DNA of 6,854 bases, from NCBI GenBank assembly GCA_018883705.1, contig JAHLFQ010000046.1:1-6854 (forward strand), in the 5' to 3' direction. The notes under the pieces are model-generated. The model was given only the letters and a program-made list of their open reading frames with translations, made no database searches and had not been told where the DNA came from. This DNA comes from Candidatus Cellulosilyticum pullistercoris (lineage in GTDB: Bacteria; Bacillota; Clostridia; Lachnospirales; Cellulosilyticaceae). The position numbers and the translations under genes were made by a program. This document shows positions 1 through 5,863 of this stretch, piece after piece (positions within the stretch are counted from its first letter, which is position 1; each line of letters begins with the position of its first letter).

Positions 1-75
1 TTAGTTACTTATCAATCTAAAACAATTATTATCATGGATATGGATGCGTTATCTACCTTTTTTAAAACATCATAA
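1..75 (+). CDS. Possible C-terminal tail of an upstream gene (partial)
   Basis: The first forward frame is open from the window edge through 24 codons to a TAA at 73-75, ending in a hydrophobic stretch (IIIMDMDAL) followed by STFFKTS. The other two forward frames stop within the first 20 bases. The stop codon lies in the left arm of a strong terminator, which is a common arrangement at a gene end. An open stretch this short in AT-rich DNA can arise by chance. The family is not recognised and no function is proposed. Confidence 0.33.
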   Translation, partial: LVTYQSKTIIIMDMDALSTFFKTS

Positions 76-99
76 ATCATTATGATGTTTTTATTTTTT
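64..99 (+). terminator. Rho-independent terminator of the upstream gene
   Basis: A perfect 12-bp inverted repeat (AAAACATCATAA at 64-75, TTATGATGTTTT at 80-91) encloses a 4-nt loop. A T-rich run continues on the plus strand to 99 (TTTTTATTTTTT). The minus strand has no T-tract on the other side, so it should end plus-strand transcription entering from the left. It insulates the nitrate-reductase-like operon from upstream transcription. The stem is AT-rich, so its strength depends mainly on its length and the U-tract. Confidence 0.82.
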
Positions 100-111
100 C
101 TCTTTTTATTT

Positions 112-127
112 CGTGATGATTATCACA
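112..127 (+). promoter_or_regulatory. CRP/FNR-family operator upstream of the reductase operon
   Basis: The site CGTGATGATTATCACA contains GTGA (113-116) and TCAC (123-126) separated by 6 bp. It matches 9 of 10 defined bases of TGTGA-N6-TCACA, the consensus shared by CRP and Bacillus subtilis Fnr. Its centre (119.5) is 41.5 bp upstream of the start site expected from the -10 box at 149-154, the classical class II activation position. There is no recognisable -35 hexamer, which fits dependence on an activator. A CRP/FNR-type regulator sensing low oxygen or nitrogen oxides is a reasonable inference; which family member binds cannot be told. Confidence 0.66.
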
Positions 128-161
128 GAAGCTTTCTTTGTTAAAGTTTATACTAAGTCTA
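126..161 (+). promoter_or_regulatory. Promoter of the nitrate-reductase-like operon
   Basis: A good -10 hexamer, TATACT, lies at 149-154, preceded by GTT. It places the transcription start near 161 and gives a leader of about 34 nt to the ATG at 195. The -35 region (around 126-131, CAGAAG) does not resemble TTGACA and abuts the CRP/FNR-type palindrome, as expected for an activator-dependent promoter. The T-rich stretch at 88-111 could also act as an UP-like element. The call rests on sequence and spacing only. Confidence 0.6.
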
Positions 162-194
162 TCGTTAATTAATTATCAAAGAGAGGTTCTAACT

Positions 195-2279
195 ATGAAA
201 AAAGTTCAATCCACATGTAATATGTGTGCACTTGCGTGTAATCTTGATTTTTATGTTCAAGATGAAAAGATCGTTAATGTGATTCCTACTCCATACTATC
301 CTGTTAATAAAGGATTCTCTTGTATTAAGGGGATTTCTCTTGATCAGCAAATGAGTCAGTTTAAACCCTCTCCTCTTCCAAGAATCCGTATGGCAAATGG
401 TGAAATGAAGAATGTGAGCTGGGATGAAGCCTATAAAGTTGTAGCTGATAAACTTCTTACTATTAAAGAAACTTATGGCGGAGATAGCATTGCGGGAATT
501 AGTACAGGCCAAATTCCTTTAGAAGAAATGGCACTTTTCTCACACGTTATGCGTAACTTCCTTCGTGGACACGTAGATGGTAATACCAGACTTTGTATGG
601 CTACTTCAGTCGTTGCACATAAACAAAGCTTTGGTTTTGATGCACCACCTTATACTTTAAATGATTTTGAGCTTTCAGATACGATTTTCTTAATCGGAGC
701 CAATCCTGTAGTAACACATCCTATTATTTGGGATCGTATTAGAAAGAATCCTAATAAAAAAGTGATCGTAATTGATCCAAGACGTTCGGAAACTGCACAA
801 AATGCCGATTATTACTATGGTTTAAATAGTAAAACAGACATTTATTTATTCTATGGTTTAGCCCACATCTTAATTGAAAAAGATTACCTTGACCATGCTT
901 ATATTAAGGCACATACAGAAAACTTTGATGGCTTTAAAGCGCTTGTAAAACAATATACACCTGAAATGGTATCCGAAAAAACAGGTCTTTCTATTGATGC
1001 GCTTTATGAAATGGCTGAACTCATTCATACTGGTGAACGCGTTTCTCTTTGGTGGACAATGGGTGTTAACCAAGGTTATGAAGCTGTAAGAACAGCCCAA
1101 TCTATCATTAATATTGCACTAATGACAGGTCATATAGGTAAGCCAGGTACGGGCGCTAACTCTATTACAGGTCAATGTAATGCCATGGGCTCTCGTGCAT
1201 TTAGTAACACAGCAGGTCTTTATGGTGGTGGTGATTTTGATAATCCTAAACGTCGTCAGGCAGTTTGTGAGGCTCTACAAATTACAGATGAGCAGCTTAT
1301 TAATAAACCAACACTTCCATACAATGCTATTATTGAGAAAATTAATGCAGGTGAAATCAAAGCTTTATGGGTACTTGCTACAAACCCTCGTCACTCATGG
1401 ACTAACAATTCAACCTTTGCAGAAGCTATTAAGAAGCTAGAACTTTTCATTGTTCAAGATCTCTTTGAAGATACAGATACTTCTAATAACTGTGATGTTT
1501 TCTTCCCAGTTGTACCGGGTCTTAAGAAAACAGGTACTTATATCAATACAGAAAGACGTCTTTCTGCTATGCGACCTGTCTTAACGAAAGAAGAAAATGA
1601 ACGTACAGATTACGAAGTCTTCCTTGGTGTAGGAAAAGCTCTTGGTATGGGCAGCTTATTAGACCTTTGGGAAACACCAGAAGCTGCTTTTGAGCTTATG
1701 AAAAAGTGTTCTAAAGGTATGCCATGTGATATTACTGGGGTTACTTATGAAAGCTTAGAAGGTACAAAAGGTATTCAATGGCCATTTAGAGAAGGTGAGA
1801 TGCTCTCAGAAGATGAACGTCGTCTCTTTGAAGATGGTAACTACTATACGCCTTCTAAAAAAGCTCAGTTTATGTTTGAAGAAGTAAGAGAAAATCCACT
1901 TCCAACAACAGCTGATTTCCCTTATATCCTAAATACAGGCCGTGATACAGTAGGCCAATGGCATACTCAGGTTCGTACAAGAGAATTTAATGTAGTAAAT
2001 GATGCATATCCAGAACAAGCTTATATCTATATTCATCCACAATTAGCTGCTGAAAAGGGCATACAAGAAAACGAATTATTTGAAGTAGCTTCTATTAATG
2101 GTCGTACTTCTCGTTTTACAGCCAAATTCACTGAGAATGTGCCACCTAATCAGCTTTATGGTTCAATGCACTATATTGAAACAAACAACTTAACACCATC
2201 ACTTTATGATCCTTATTCAAAAGAGCCATCATATAAAACAACCCCAATTAACATCTATAAAATTGTAGGAGAATGTTAA
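195..2279 (+). CDS. Molybdopterin/[4Fe-4S] oxidoreductase, cytoplasmic nitrate reductase type (catalytic subunit)
   Basis: This is a 694-residue member of the DMSO reductase superfamily, closest in motifs to assimilatory-type nitrate reductases (NarB/NasA/NasC) and the catalytic subunit of the Clostridium perfringens nitrate reductase. The N-terminal [4Fe-4S] motif is C8, C11, C15 and C43, followed by K45, the usual electron-relay lysine. NTRLCMATSVV (130-140) carries C134 (TGT, 594-596), the expected Mo ligand; it is cysteine, not selenocysteine or serine. GQCNAMGSR (326-334), DPRRSETA (194-201) and GQWHTQVRT (587-595) are further family signatures, and the C-terminal molybdopterin dinucleotide-binding domain covers about 575-694. 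No Tat signal precedes the cluster, so the enzyme should be cytoplasmic. The frame is open upstream to a TTG at 138, but that lies upstream of the predicted transcription start. The ATG at 195 has AGAGAGG at 180-186 with 8-nt spacing. Nitrate as substrate is inferred; other oxyanions cannot be excluded. Classical symbols conflict between organisms, so none is given. Confidence 0.9.
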   Translation: MKKVQSTCNMCALACNLDFYVQDEKIVNVIPTPYYPVNKGFSCIKGISLDQQMSQFKPSPLPRIRMANGEMKNVSWDEAYKVVADKLLTIKETYGGDSIAGISTGQIPLEEMALFSHVMRNFLRGHVDGNTRLCMATSVVAHKQSFGFDAPPYTLNDFELSDTIFLIGANPVVTHPIIWDRIRKNPNKKVIVIDPRRSETAQNADYYYGLNSKTDIYLFYGLAHILIEKDYLDHAYIKAHTENFDGFKALVKQYTPEMVSEKTGLSIDALYEMAELIHTGERVSLWWTMGVNQGYEAVRTAQSIINIALMTGHIGKPGTGANSITGQCNAMGSRAFSNTAGLYGGGDFDNPKRRQAVCEALQITDEQLINKPTLPYNAIIEKINAGEIKALWVLATNPRHSWTNNSTFAEAIKKLELFIVQDLFEDTDTSNNCDVFFPVVPGLKKTGTYINTERRLSAMRPVLTKEENERTDYEVFLGVGKALGMGSLLDLWETPEAAFELMKKCSKGMPCDITGVTYESLEGTKGIQWPFREGEMLSEDERRLFEDGNYYTPSKKAQFMFEEVRENPLPTTADFPYILNTGRDTVGQWHTQVRTREFNVVNDAYPEQAYIYIHPQLAAEKGIQENELFEVASINGRTSRFTAKFTENVPPNQLYGSMHYIETNNLTPSLYDPYSKEPSYKTTPINIYKIVGEC

Positions 2280-2280
2280 C

Positions 2281-2685
2281 ATGAAAAGAATTAAAATTGA
2301 CCGTTCTAAATGTATCGGGTGCCTTACATGTGTCACAGCATGTAAGGTATCTAACGACAGCTTAGACCCAAGAAATCGTATTACAATTGACAGTAATAAT
2401 AAACAAGCCCCTATCTTTTGTCGTCACTGTGAAGAACCTGAGTGCGTTTATACTTGTATGACAGGTGCCATGCATAAAAATAAAGAAACAGGTCTTGTAG
2501 AATATGACAAAGAGCAATGTGCAAGCTGCTATATGTGCATTATGGCTTGTCCATATGGTGTGCTTAAAAGCGATTCGCTTTACCACAAAGAAATTATGAA
2601 ATGTAATATGTGTAGTCATCGTGAAAATGGGCCAATGTGTGTAGAAAAATGTCCAATGGCTGCTATTACTTACGGGGAGGTATAA
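2281..2685 (+). CDS. Four-cluster [4Fe-4S] electron-transfer subunit (DmsB/NrfC/HycB-like)
   Basis: This 134-residue protein has exactly 16 cysteines in four groups: C11/14/17/21, C47/50/55/59, C80/83/86/90 and C108/111/120/124. This is the standard set for four [4Fe-4S] clusters in the ferredoxin-like beta subunits of molybdopterin oxidoreductases, where the last cysteine of a group usually ligates a neighbouring cluster. The protein is near the short end of this family and has no signal peptide or membrane helix, so it is probably a soluble wire between the flavoprotein encoded downstream and the Mo reductase encoded upstream. It starts one base after the reductase stop codon, with AGGAGA (2267-2272) ending 8 nt before the ATG, so the two are almost certainly co-translated. 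The partners are inferred from context; the cluster content is read directly from the cysteine pattern. Confidence 0.92.
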   Translation: MKRIKIDRSKCIGCLTCVTACKVSNDSLDPRNRITIDSNNKQAPIFCRHCEEPECVYTCMTGAMHKNKETGLVEYDKEQCASCYMCIMACPYGVLKSDSLYHKEIMKCNMCSHRENGPMCVEKCPMAAITYGEV

Positions 2686-2688
2686 GAA

Positions 2689-3930
2689 ATGAAATATGTT
2701 GTATTAGGTGCTTCCGCTGCAGGCATTAGCGGCGTAGGACGTCTTCGTGAACTTGATCCTACTGCTGAAATCACCCTTATCTCTAAAGATGAACACATCT
2801 ACTCAAGATGTATTATGCATCACTATATTGAGGGCATTCGTGATTTAAAGAAACTTCAATTTGTACCACAAGACTTTATCGAAAAAAATAAGATTAATTG
2901 GATGAAAGGCGAATCAGCTACAAATATTGATACCCATGCTAAAGAAGTTCTTACATCAAAAGGAAACCGTGTGCCTTTTGATAAGCTCCTTATTGCTACA
3001 GGTTCTCATGTTTTCTTCCCACCTATTCCAGGTCTTAAAGAAGCTAAAAATGCTATTGGTTTCCATGACATTGATGAATGTGAAGCTATTATGGAAAGAG
3101 CAAAAACAGCTGAGCACATTGTAATTATGGGAGCTGGTCTTGTAGGTATTGATGCTGTATCAGGCCTACTTCACCTAGGTAAATCACTTACTCTTGTTGA
3201 AATGCGTGACCGTATGCTTTCTATTCAGTTAGACCATAGAGCAGCACGTACTTATGAAGCAGCCTTTGAAGCACACGGTGTTAAACAACTTTACAGTGTG
3301 GGTGCAAGCGCACTTAATCTAAATGAGCATGATGAAATTACCTCTATCACACTTAGTAATGGTGAAAGCATCCCTTGTGACCTACTAATCGTAGCATCAG
3401 GTGTACGTGCTAATGTAAGCTTTTTAGAAGGCAGTGATATTGAAACAGACCGCTTTGGTCTTATTATTGACCCACTTGGTCAAACTTCTCATCCAGATAT
3501 TTATGGAGCTGGCGATGTAACAGGACGTAACCCAATTTGGCCTGTTGCCGTTAAAGAAGGTCTTATTGCTGCAAGTAATATGGCAGGTGTCCACATGGAA
3601 ATGACTGATTTCTTCGCAAGTAAGTCTACTATGAACTTCCTTAACATTCCTACCATGTCTCTTGGCCTTGCTCAACCAGAAGATGAAAGTGAGTATTGCA
3701 TTGAAATCGAGGAAGGTACAAAGGGCAACTACAAAAAAATTGTTCATAAAGATGGAAAAATTTATGGTGCCATCTTGCAAGGAGACCTTTCTTATTCAGG
3801 CATTCTAACACAACTTATTAGAAATAAAATTGATGTTTCTAAAGTAAGAAAACCACTCTTTAGAATTGATTACTCAGATTTCTTTAATATAAAAGAGAAC
3901 TTCGAGTATACCTACACAGATGAAGTGTAA
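2689..3930 (+). CDS. FAD-dependent NAD(P)H oxidoreductase (NADH oxidase/nitrite reductase flavoprotein-like)
   Basis: This 413-residue flavoprotein has the two-dinucleotide-binding-domain fold. The N-terminal FAD Rossmann motif is GASAAG (7-12), ATGS lies at 103-106, the NAD(P)H-binding motif GAGLVG is at 148-153, and the second FAD motif GAGD is at 273-276. E171 at the end of the second strand of the NAD domain favours NADH over NADPH. IYSRCIMHHYIEG (37-49) places a single cysteine, C41, about where NADH oxidase/peroxidase and CoA-disulfide reductase carry their redox cysteine. The C-terminal 100 residues fit the dimerisation domain of this class. It starts 3 bp after the Fe-S gene, with GGAGG (2676-2680) 8 nt before the ATG. 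It is the likely entry point for electrons from NADH into the Fe-S protein and Mo reductase. NADH-oxidase-like flavoproteins occupy the same place in the C. perfringens nitrate reduction cluster. The physiological partner is inferred from operon position. Confidence 0.88.
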   Translation: MKYVVLGASAAGISGVGRLRELDPTAEITLISKDEHIYSRCIMHHYIEGIRDLKKLQFVPQDFIEKNKINWMKGESATNIDTHAKEVLTSKGNRVPFDKLLIATGSHVFFPPIPGLKEAKNAIGFHDIDECEAIMERAKTAEHIVIMGAGLVGIDAVSGLLHLGKSLTLVEMRDRMLSIQLDHRAARTYEAAFEAHGVKQLYSVGASALNLNEHDEITSITLSNGESIPCDLLIVASGVRANVSFLEGSDIETDRFGLIIDPLGQTSHPDIYGAGDVTGRNPIWPVAVKEGLIAASNMAGVHMEMTDFFASKSTMNFLNIPTMSLGLAQPEDESEYCIEIEEGTKGNYKKIVHKDGKIYGAILQGDLSYSGILTQLIRNKIDVSKVRKPLFRIDYSDFFNIKENFEYTYTDEV

Positions 3931-3974
3931 TTTATATTAAAAATTTACCATTTTATGAGTATATTCTTTGTTTA

Positions 3975-4001
3975 ATAGTAAATACTATCATCGACTATAC
4001 T
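3975..4001 (+). promoter_or_regulatory. Candidate promoter and 14-bp palindrome before the TDT gene
   Basis: A -10-like TATACT lies at 3996-4001 and would start transcription near 4008. Just upstream, ATAGTA-AA-TACTAT (3975-3988) is a perfect inverted repeat sitting where a -35 element and spacer would be. The best -35-like hexamer, TTGTTT at 3968-3973, is 22 bp from the -10, too far for a normal sigma-70 promoter. Either the promoter needs a regulator at the palindrome, or it is not a promoter and the membrane gene is transcribed from the upstream operon. AT-rich palindromes of this size can occur by chance. Confidence 0.33.
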
Positions 4002-4012
4002 TTATATGCCTT

Positions 4013-4055
4013 ACATCTAGTGCCACTCTTTTCTATGTCAAGTGGCATTAGATGT
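4013..4055 (+). repeat. Strong 15-bp stem-loop between the reductase operon and the TDT gene
   Basis: ACATCTAGTGCCACT (4013-4027) pairs with AGTGGCATTAGATGT (4041-4055) over 15 bp, with one G-U pair and a 13-nt loop. The bases after it (TAAAAGATTATG) contain no T-tract, and the opposite strand has none either, so it does not look like a normal intrinsic terminator. It starts 82 nt after the flavoprotein stop codon and ends 40 nt before the TDT ribosome binding site, which it does not cover. It could stabilise an mRNA end, attenuate read-through or serve as a protein-binding palindrome. If the TATACT at 3996 is used, it would sit at the 5' end of the TDT mRNA. Confidence 0.6.
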
Positions 4056-4106
4056 TAAAAGATTATGACCTATATCTATTCTTTCAGAAATACCTAAGGA
4101 GACTTT

Positions 4107-5066
4107 ATGACTAGAAAACCTTTTTTACAAAAAATTGCAGGATTACCTGTTGCTATTCTACCAACAATGGTTGGTACTGCTACCCTTTCAAATATGTGGG
4201 CACCTCTTGGTTTTACCTGGATTCGTCACTTAACCATGTGGGCGGCTGCCATTATCTTTTTAACTTATGTTCTAAAAATTATTCTTCATTTTGATGTCTT
4301 TAAAAAAGAATATAGTGCGACAGTTCCAGCAAGCTTATATGCTGGCTTCTCAATGCTTCTTATGATTTTAGGAAGCTACGTTTTTGACTATAACCCTGTT
4401 ATTGGAAAAATAATGTGGGCTGTTGGTCTTAGTATTCATACGGTACACCTTCTTCTTTTTATCTACCGTAACGTTATTAAAGGTGTTAAGATTGAAACTT
4501 TCATTCCTTCATGGTTTGTAACCTTTAACGGTATTATGGTGTCTACAGTAGTAGGAACTGTTATGAATGAACCAACGATTTGTACCATTGTTGTTTACTA
4601 TGGTATCGCTGCATTATTCATTATCATGCCTTTTATGATCGTAAGGCTTATCAAACATCCTATTGCAGATCCATTTTTCCAAACTCAAGCTGTTATCCTT
4701 GCACCTTCTAGCCTTTGTGTAGTAGGTTATTTAAATATCATTCAAACACCAAATCCCTTAATGGTTTATATACTTTATACAATCGTATTTATTTCTTTAA
4801 TCTACGTTGTCTTTATGATGCCTAAGTTCTTTACTTTTGACTTCCATCCTGGTTTTGCAGGACTTACCTTCCCAATGGCAATTGGTATTGTTGCTTCAAA
4901 TAAGATGTCAGCTTTCCTTATTGCTCAAAATCAAGAACTACTTGGTAGCATCATTAAACAAATTGCTGGTTTACAGCTTTATATAACAACAGGTATCATT
5001 ATTTATGTACTTTTCAACTTTTACTGTATGCTTGTAAATAGCTATAAAACATCATCAGAAAAATAA
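4107..5066 (+). CDS. TDT/TehA/SLAC1-family ten-helix membrane protein, putative anion channel or transporter
   Basis: This 319-residue hydrophobic protein shows about ten membrane segments, roughly at 9-30, 40-61, 72-92, 98-120, 134-153, 158-180, 195-212, 217-238, 249-271 and 285-309. APSSLCVVGY (199-208) and HPGFAGLTFP (247-256) resemble conserved stretches of the tellurite-resistance/dicarboxylate transporter (TDT) family, which includes bacterial TehA, yeast Mae1/Ssu1 and the plant anion channel SLAC1. F255 is in the part of the chain where the family's pore-gating phenylalanine lies, but this assignment needs an alignment. The ATG at 4107 is preceded by AAGGAG (4096-4101) with 5-nt spacing. 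It follows the reductase operon after 176 bp and ends at a strong terminator. Because it sits between a nitrate-reductase-like operon and Mo-cofactor genes, nitrate entry or nitrite exit is a plausible role. Dicarboxylate, sulfite or formate-like substrates remain possible, and the tellurite label is historical. Confidence 0.8.
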   Translation: MTRKPFLQKIAGLPVAILPTMVGTATLSNMWAPLGFTWIRHLTMWAAAIIFLTYVLKIILHFDVFKKEYSATVPASLYAGFSMLLMILGSYVFDYNPVIGKIMWAVGLSIHTVHLLLFIYRNVIKGVKIETFIPSWFVTFNGIMVSTVVGTVMNEPTICTIVVYYGIAALFIIMPFMIVRLIKHPIADPFFQTQAVILAPSSLCVVGYLNIIQTPNPLMVYILYTIVFISLIYVVFMMPKFFTFDFHPGFAGLTFPMAIGIVASNKMSAFLIAQNQELLGSIIKQIAGLQLYITTGIIIYVLFNFYCMLVNSYKTSSEK

Positions 5067-5082
5067 TTGTTTTTATTAAAAA

Positions 5083-5127
5083 TAATAAATCCCCTAAGCC
5101 TTATCAAATGACTTAGGGGATTTATTA
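5083..5127 (+). terminator. Strong terminator after the TDT gene
   Basis: TAATAAATCCCCTAAG (5083-5098) is perfectly complementary to CTTAGGGGATTTATTA (5112-5127), giving a 16-bp stem with a 13-nt loop. The GC-rich core (CCCCTAAG/CTTAGGGG) is followed by an AT-rich arm and then ACTAAGTAATATTTTC. The 3' U-tract is interrupted on the plus strand. The complementary strand runs into a richer T-tract, so the element could work in both directions. It begins 16 nt after the TDT stop codon and separates that gene from mobA. Confidence 0.8.
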
Positions 5128-5176
5128 CTAAGTAATATTTTCTTATCTAGGTATCGTATCTTTTAATATCATGCTT

Positions 5177-5193
5177 TATACTATAAATATAGT
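5177..5193 (+). promoter_or_regulatory. Candidate mobA promoter overlapped by a 14-bp palindrome
   Basis: TATACT at 5177-5182 is a plausible -10 box with start near 5189 and a leader of about 67 nt. Overlapping it, ACTATA-AA-TATAGT (5180-5193) is a perfect inverted repeat that would cover the -10 and start site, a position typical of a repressor site. A smaller palindrome, ATAGCTAT, follows at 5201-5208. The -35 region around 5154-5159 (TATCGT) is poor. The CTATA/TATAG half-sites faintly recall ModE-type operators, but the match is too short to assign. Confidence 0.4.
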
Positions 5194-5240
5194 CTTGCAG
5201 ATAGCTATTAGGCAAAATCTTTATCTACTTTGACGTAAAG

Positions 5241-5246
5241 AAAGGA
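5241..5246 (+). promoter_or_regulatory. Ribosome binding site that fixes the mobA start
   Basis: AAAGGA abuts the first in-frame ATG (5247) with no spacer, which cannot work well. It is 9 nt from the second ATG (5256), which is normal spacing. The second ATG is therefore chosen as the mobA start. Confidence 0.75.
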
Positions 5247-5255
5247 ATGAATGAT

Positions 5256-5858
5256 ATGTCAACTACTCCCCCCACTGCTACAGCTGGCCTTATTATTATG
5301 GGTGGTCAAAATAAACGTATGAATGGAAAACATAAAGCTTTTTTAGATCTAGGTAATCGTACTTTTCTAGACCATATTCTACACGCACTCTCTCCCTGTC
5401 ACTCTATTTATTTATCTGTAGATCAGAAAAATAAATTTAGTCATCTGACACTCCCTCTTATAGAAGATTACTATGATGCCATTGGGCCATTAGGTGGTCT
5501 TTATTCTGCACTCAAAGAAGTTCCTGAGCATTATCTATTTGTAACAGGTTGCGATATGCCCTTTATTACTGAAGCATTTGTACGCTTTATGCTCAGCTTG
5601 CTAAGTCCTGATGTAGACTGCATTGTGCTCTCTGATGAAGAAGGATTCTTCTACCCATTAGGTGCTCTTTATTCTAAGTCAATGATCCCTAAAATTGAAA
5701 CTATGATTAAAGAAGAGAATTATCGTATGCAATCTCTCATTAAACTTGCAAATAGCCGTATCATTCCTATTAGCGAAACACCTTTTTCTAAATCACTTCT
5801 ACGTAATATAAACACTCCTGAAGATTATATGGCCTGTCTTAAAGGTCTTACTTCTTAG
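5256..5858 (+). CDS. mobA: Molybdenum cofactor guanylyltransferase MobA
   Basis: This 200-residue protein transfers GMP from GTP to molybdenum cofactor, forming the guanine dinucleotide cofactor used by DMSO-reductase-family enzymes such as the reductase encoded at 195-2279. The N-terminal nucleotide-binding signature GLIIMGGQNKRMNGKHKAF (11-29) matches the MobA pattern of GG-x-x-x-RM-x-G-x-x-K, with R21 and K27 as the phosphate-contacting positions. GPLGGL (77-82), the metal-binding CDMPF (99-103) and NINTPED (184-190) follow in family order, and the length is typical. The IspD/CofC relatives of the same fold lack this combination. The gene is preceded by a terminator, so it probably has its own promoter. 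It ends only 5 bp from the convergent modC gene, and the pair forms a molybdenum supply block. An earlier in-frame ATG at 5247 would add three residues but lies directly against the ribosome binding site. Confidence 0.92.
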   Translation: MSTTPPTATAGLIIMGGQNKRMNGKHKAFLDLGNRTFLDHILHALSPCHSIYLSVDQKNKFSHLTLPLIEDYYDAIGPLGGLYSALKEVPEHYLFVTGCDMPFITEAFVRFMLSLLSPDVDCIVLSDEEGFFYPLGALYSKSMIPKIETMIKEENYRMQSLIKLANSRIIPISETPFSKSLLRNINTPEDYMACLKGLTS

Positions 5859-5863
5859 GAATT

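Noticed and set aside
138..194. In-frame TTG start extending the reductase by 19 residues, giving a hydrophobic N-terminus that might look like a signal peptide
   Set aside because: It lies upstream of the predicted transcription start and has no ribosome binding site, while the ATG at 195 has AGAGAGG with 8-nt spacing and places the Fe-S motif at the normal position.
189..512. Minus-strand and alternate-frame open stretches inside the reductase, Fe-S and flavoprotein genes (for example 189-512, 2362-2619, 3424-3780)
   Set aside because: They lie wholly within strongly supported coding genes, show no recognisable domains and have low-complexity or cysteine-rich antisense composition, as expected for shadow frames.
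3931..4106. A riboswitch (for example a molybdenum cofactor type) in the gap before the TDT gene
   Set aside because: Only one simple hairpin is present, with no multi-helix junction or expression platform near the ribosome binding site, so no known riboswitch class can be supported.
4107..5066. Tellurite resistance as the function of the TDT-family gene
   Set aside because: The name is historical for TehA. No TehB-like methyltransferase or ter gene is nearby, and the metabolic context points to anion movement linked to the reductase.
5124..5136. Second small palindrome ATTACTAAGTAAT after the terminator
   Set aside because: As a hairpin it would have only about four pairs, and it overlaps the terminator arm. 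It is expected by chance in such AT-rich sequence.
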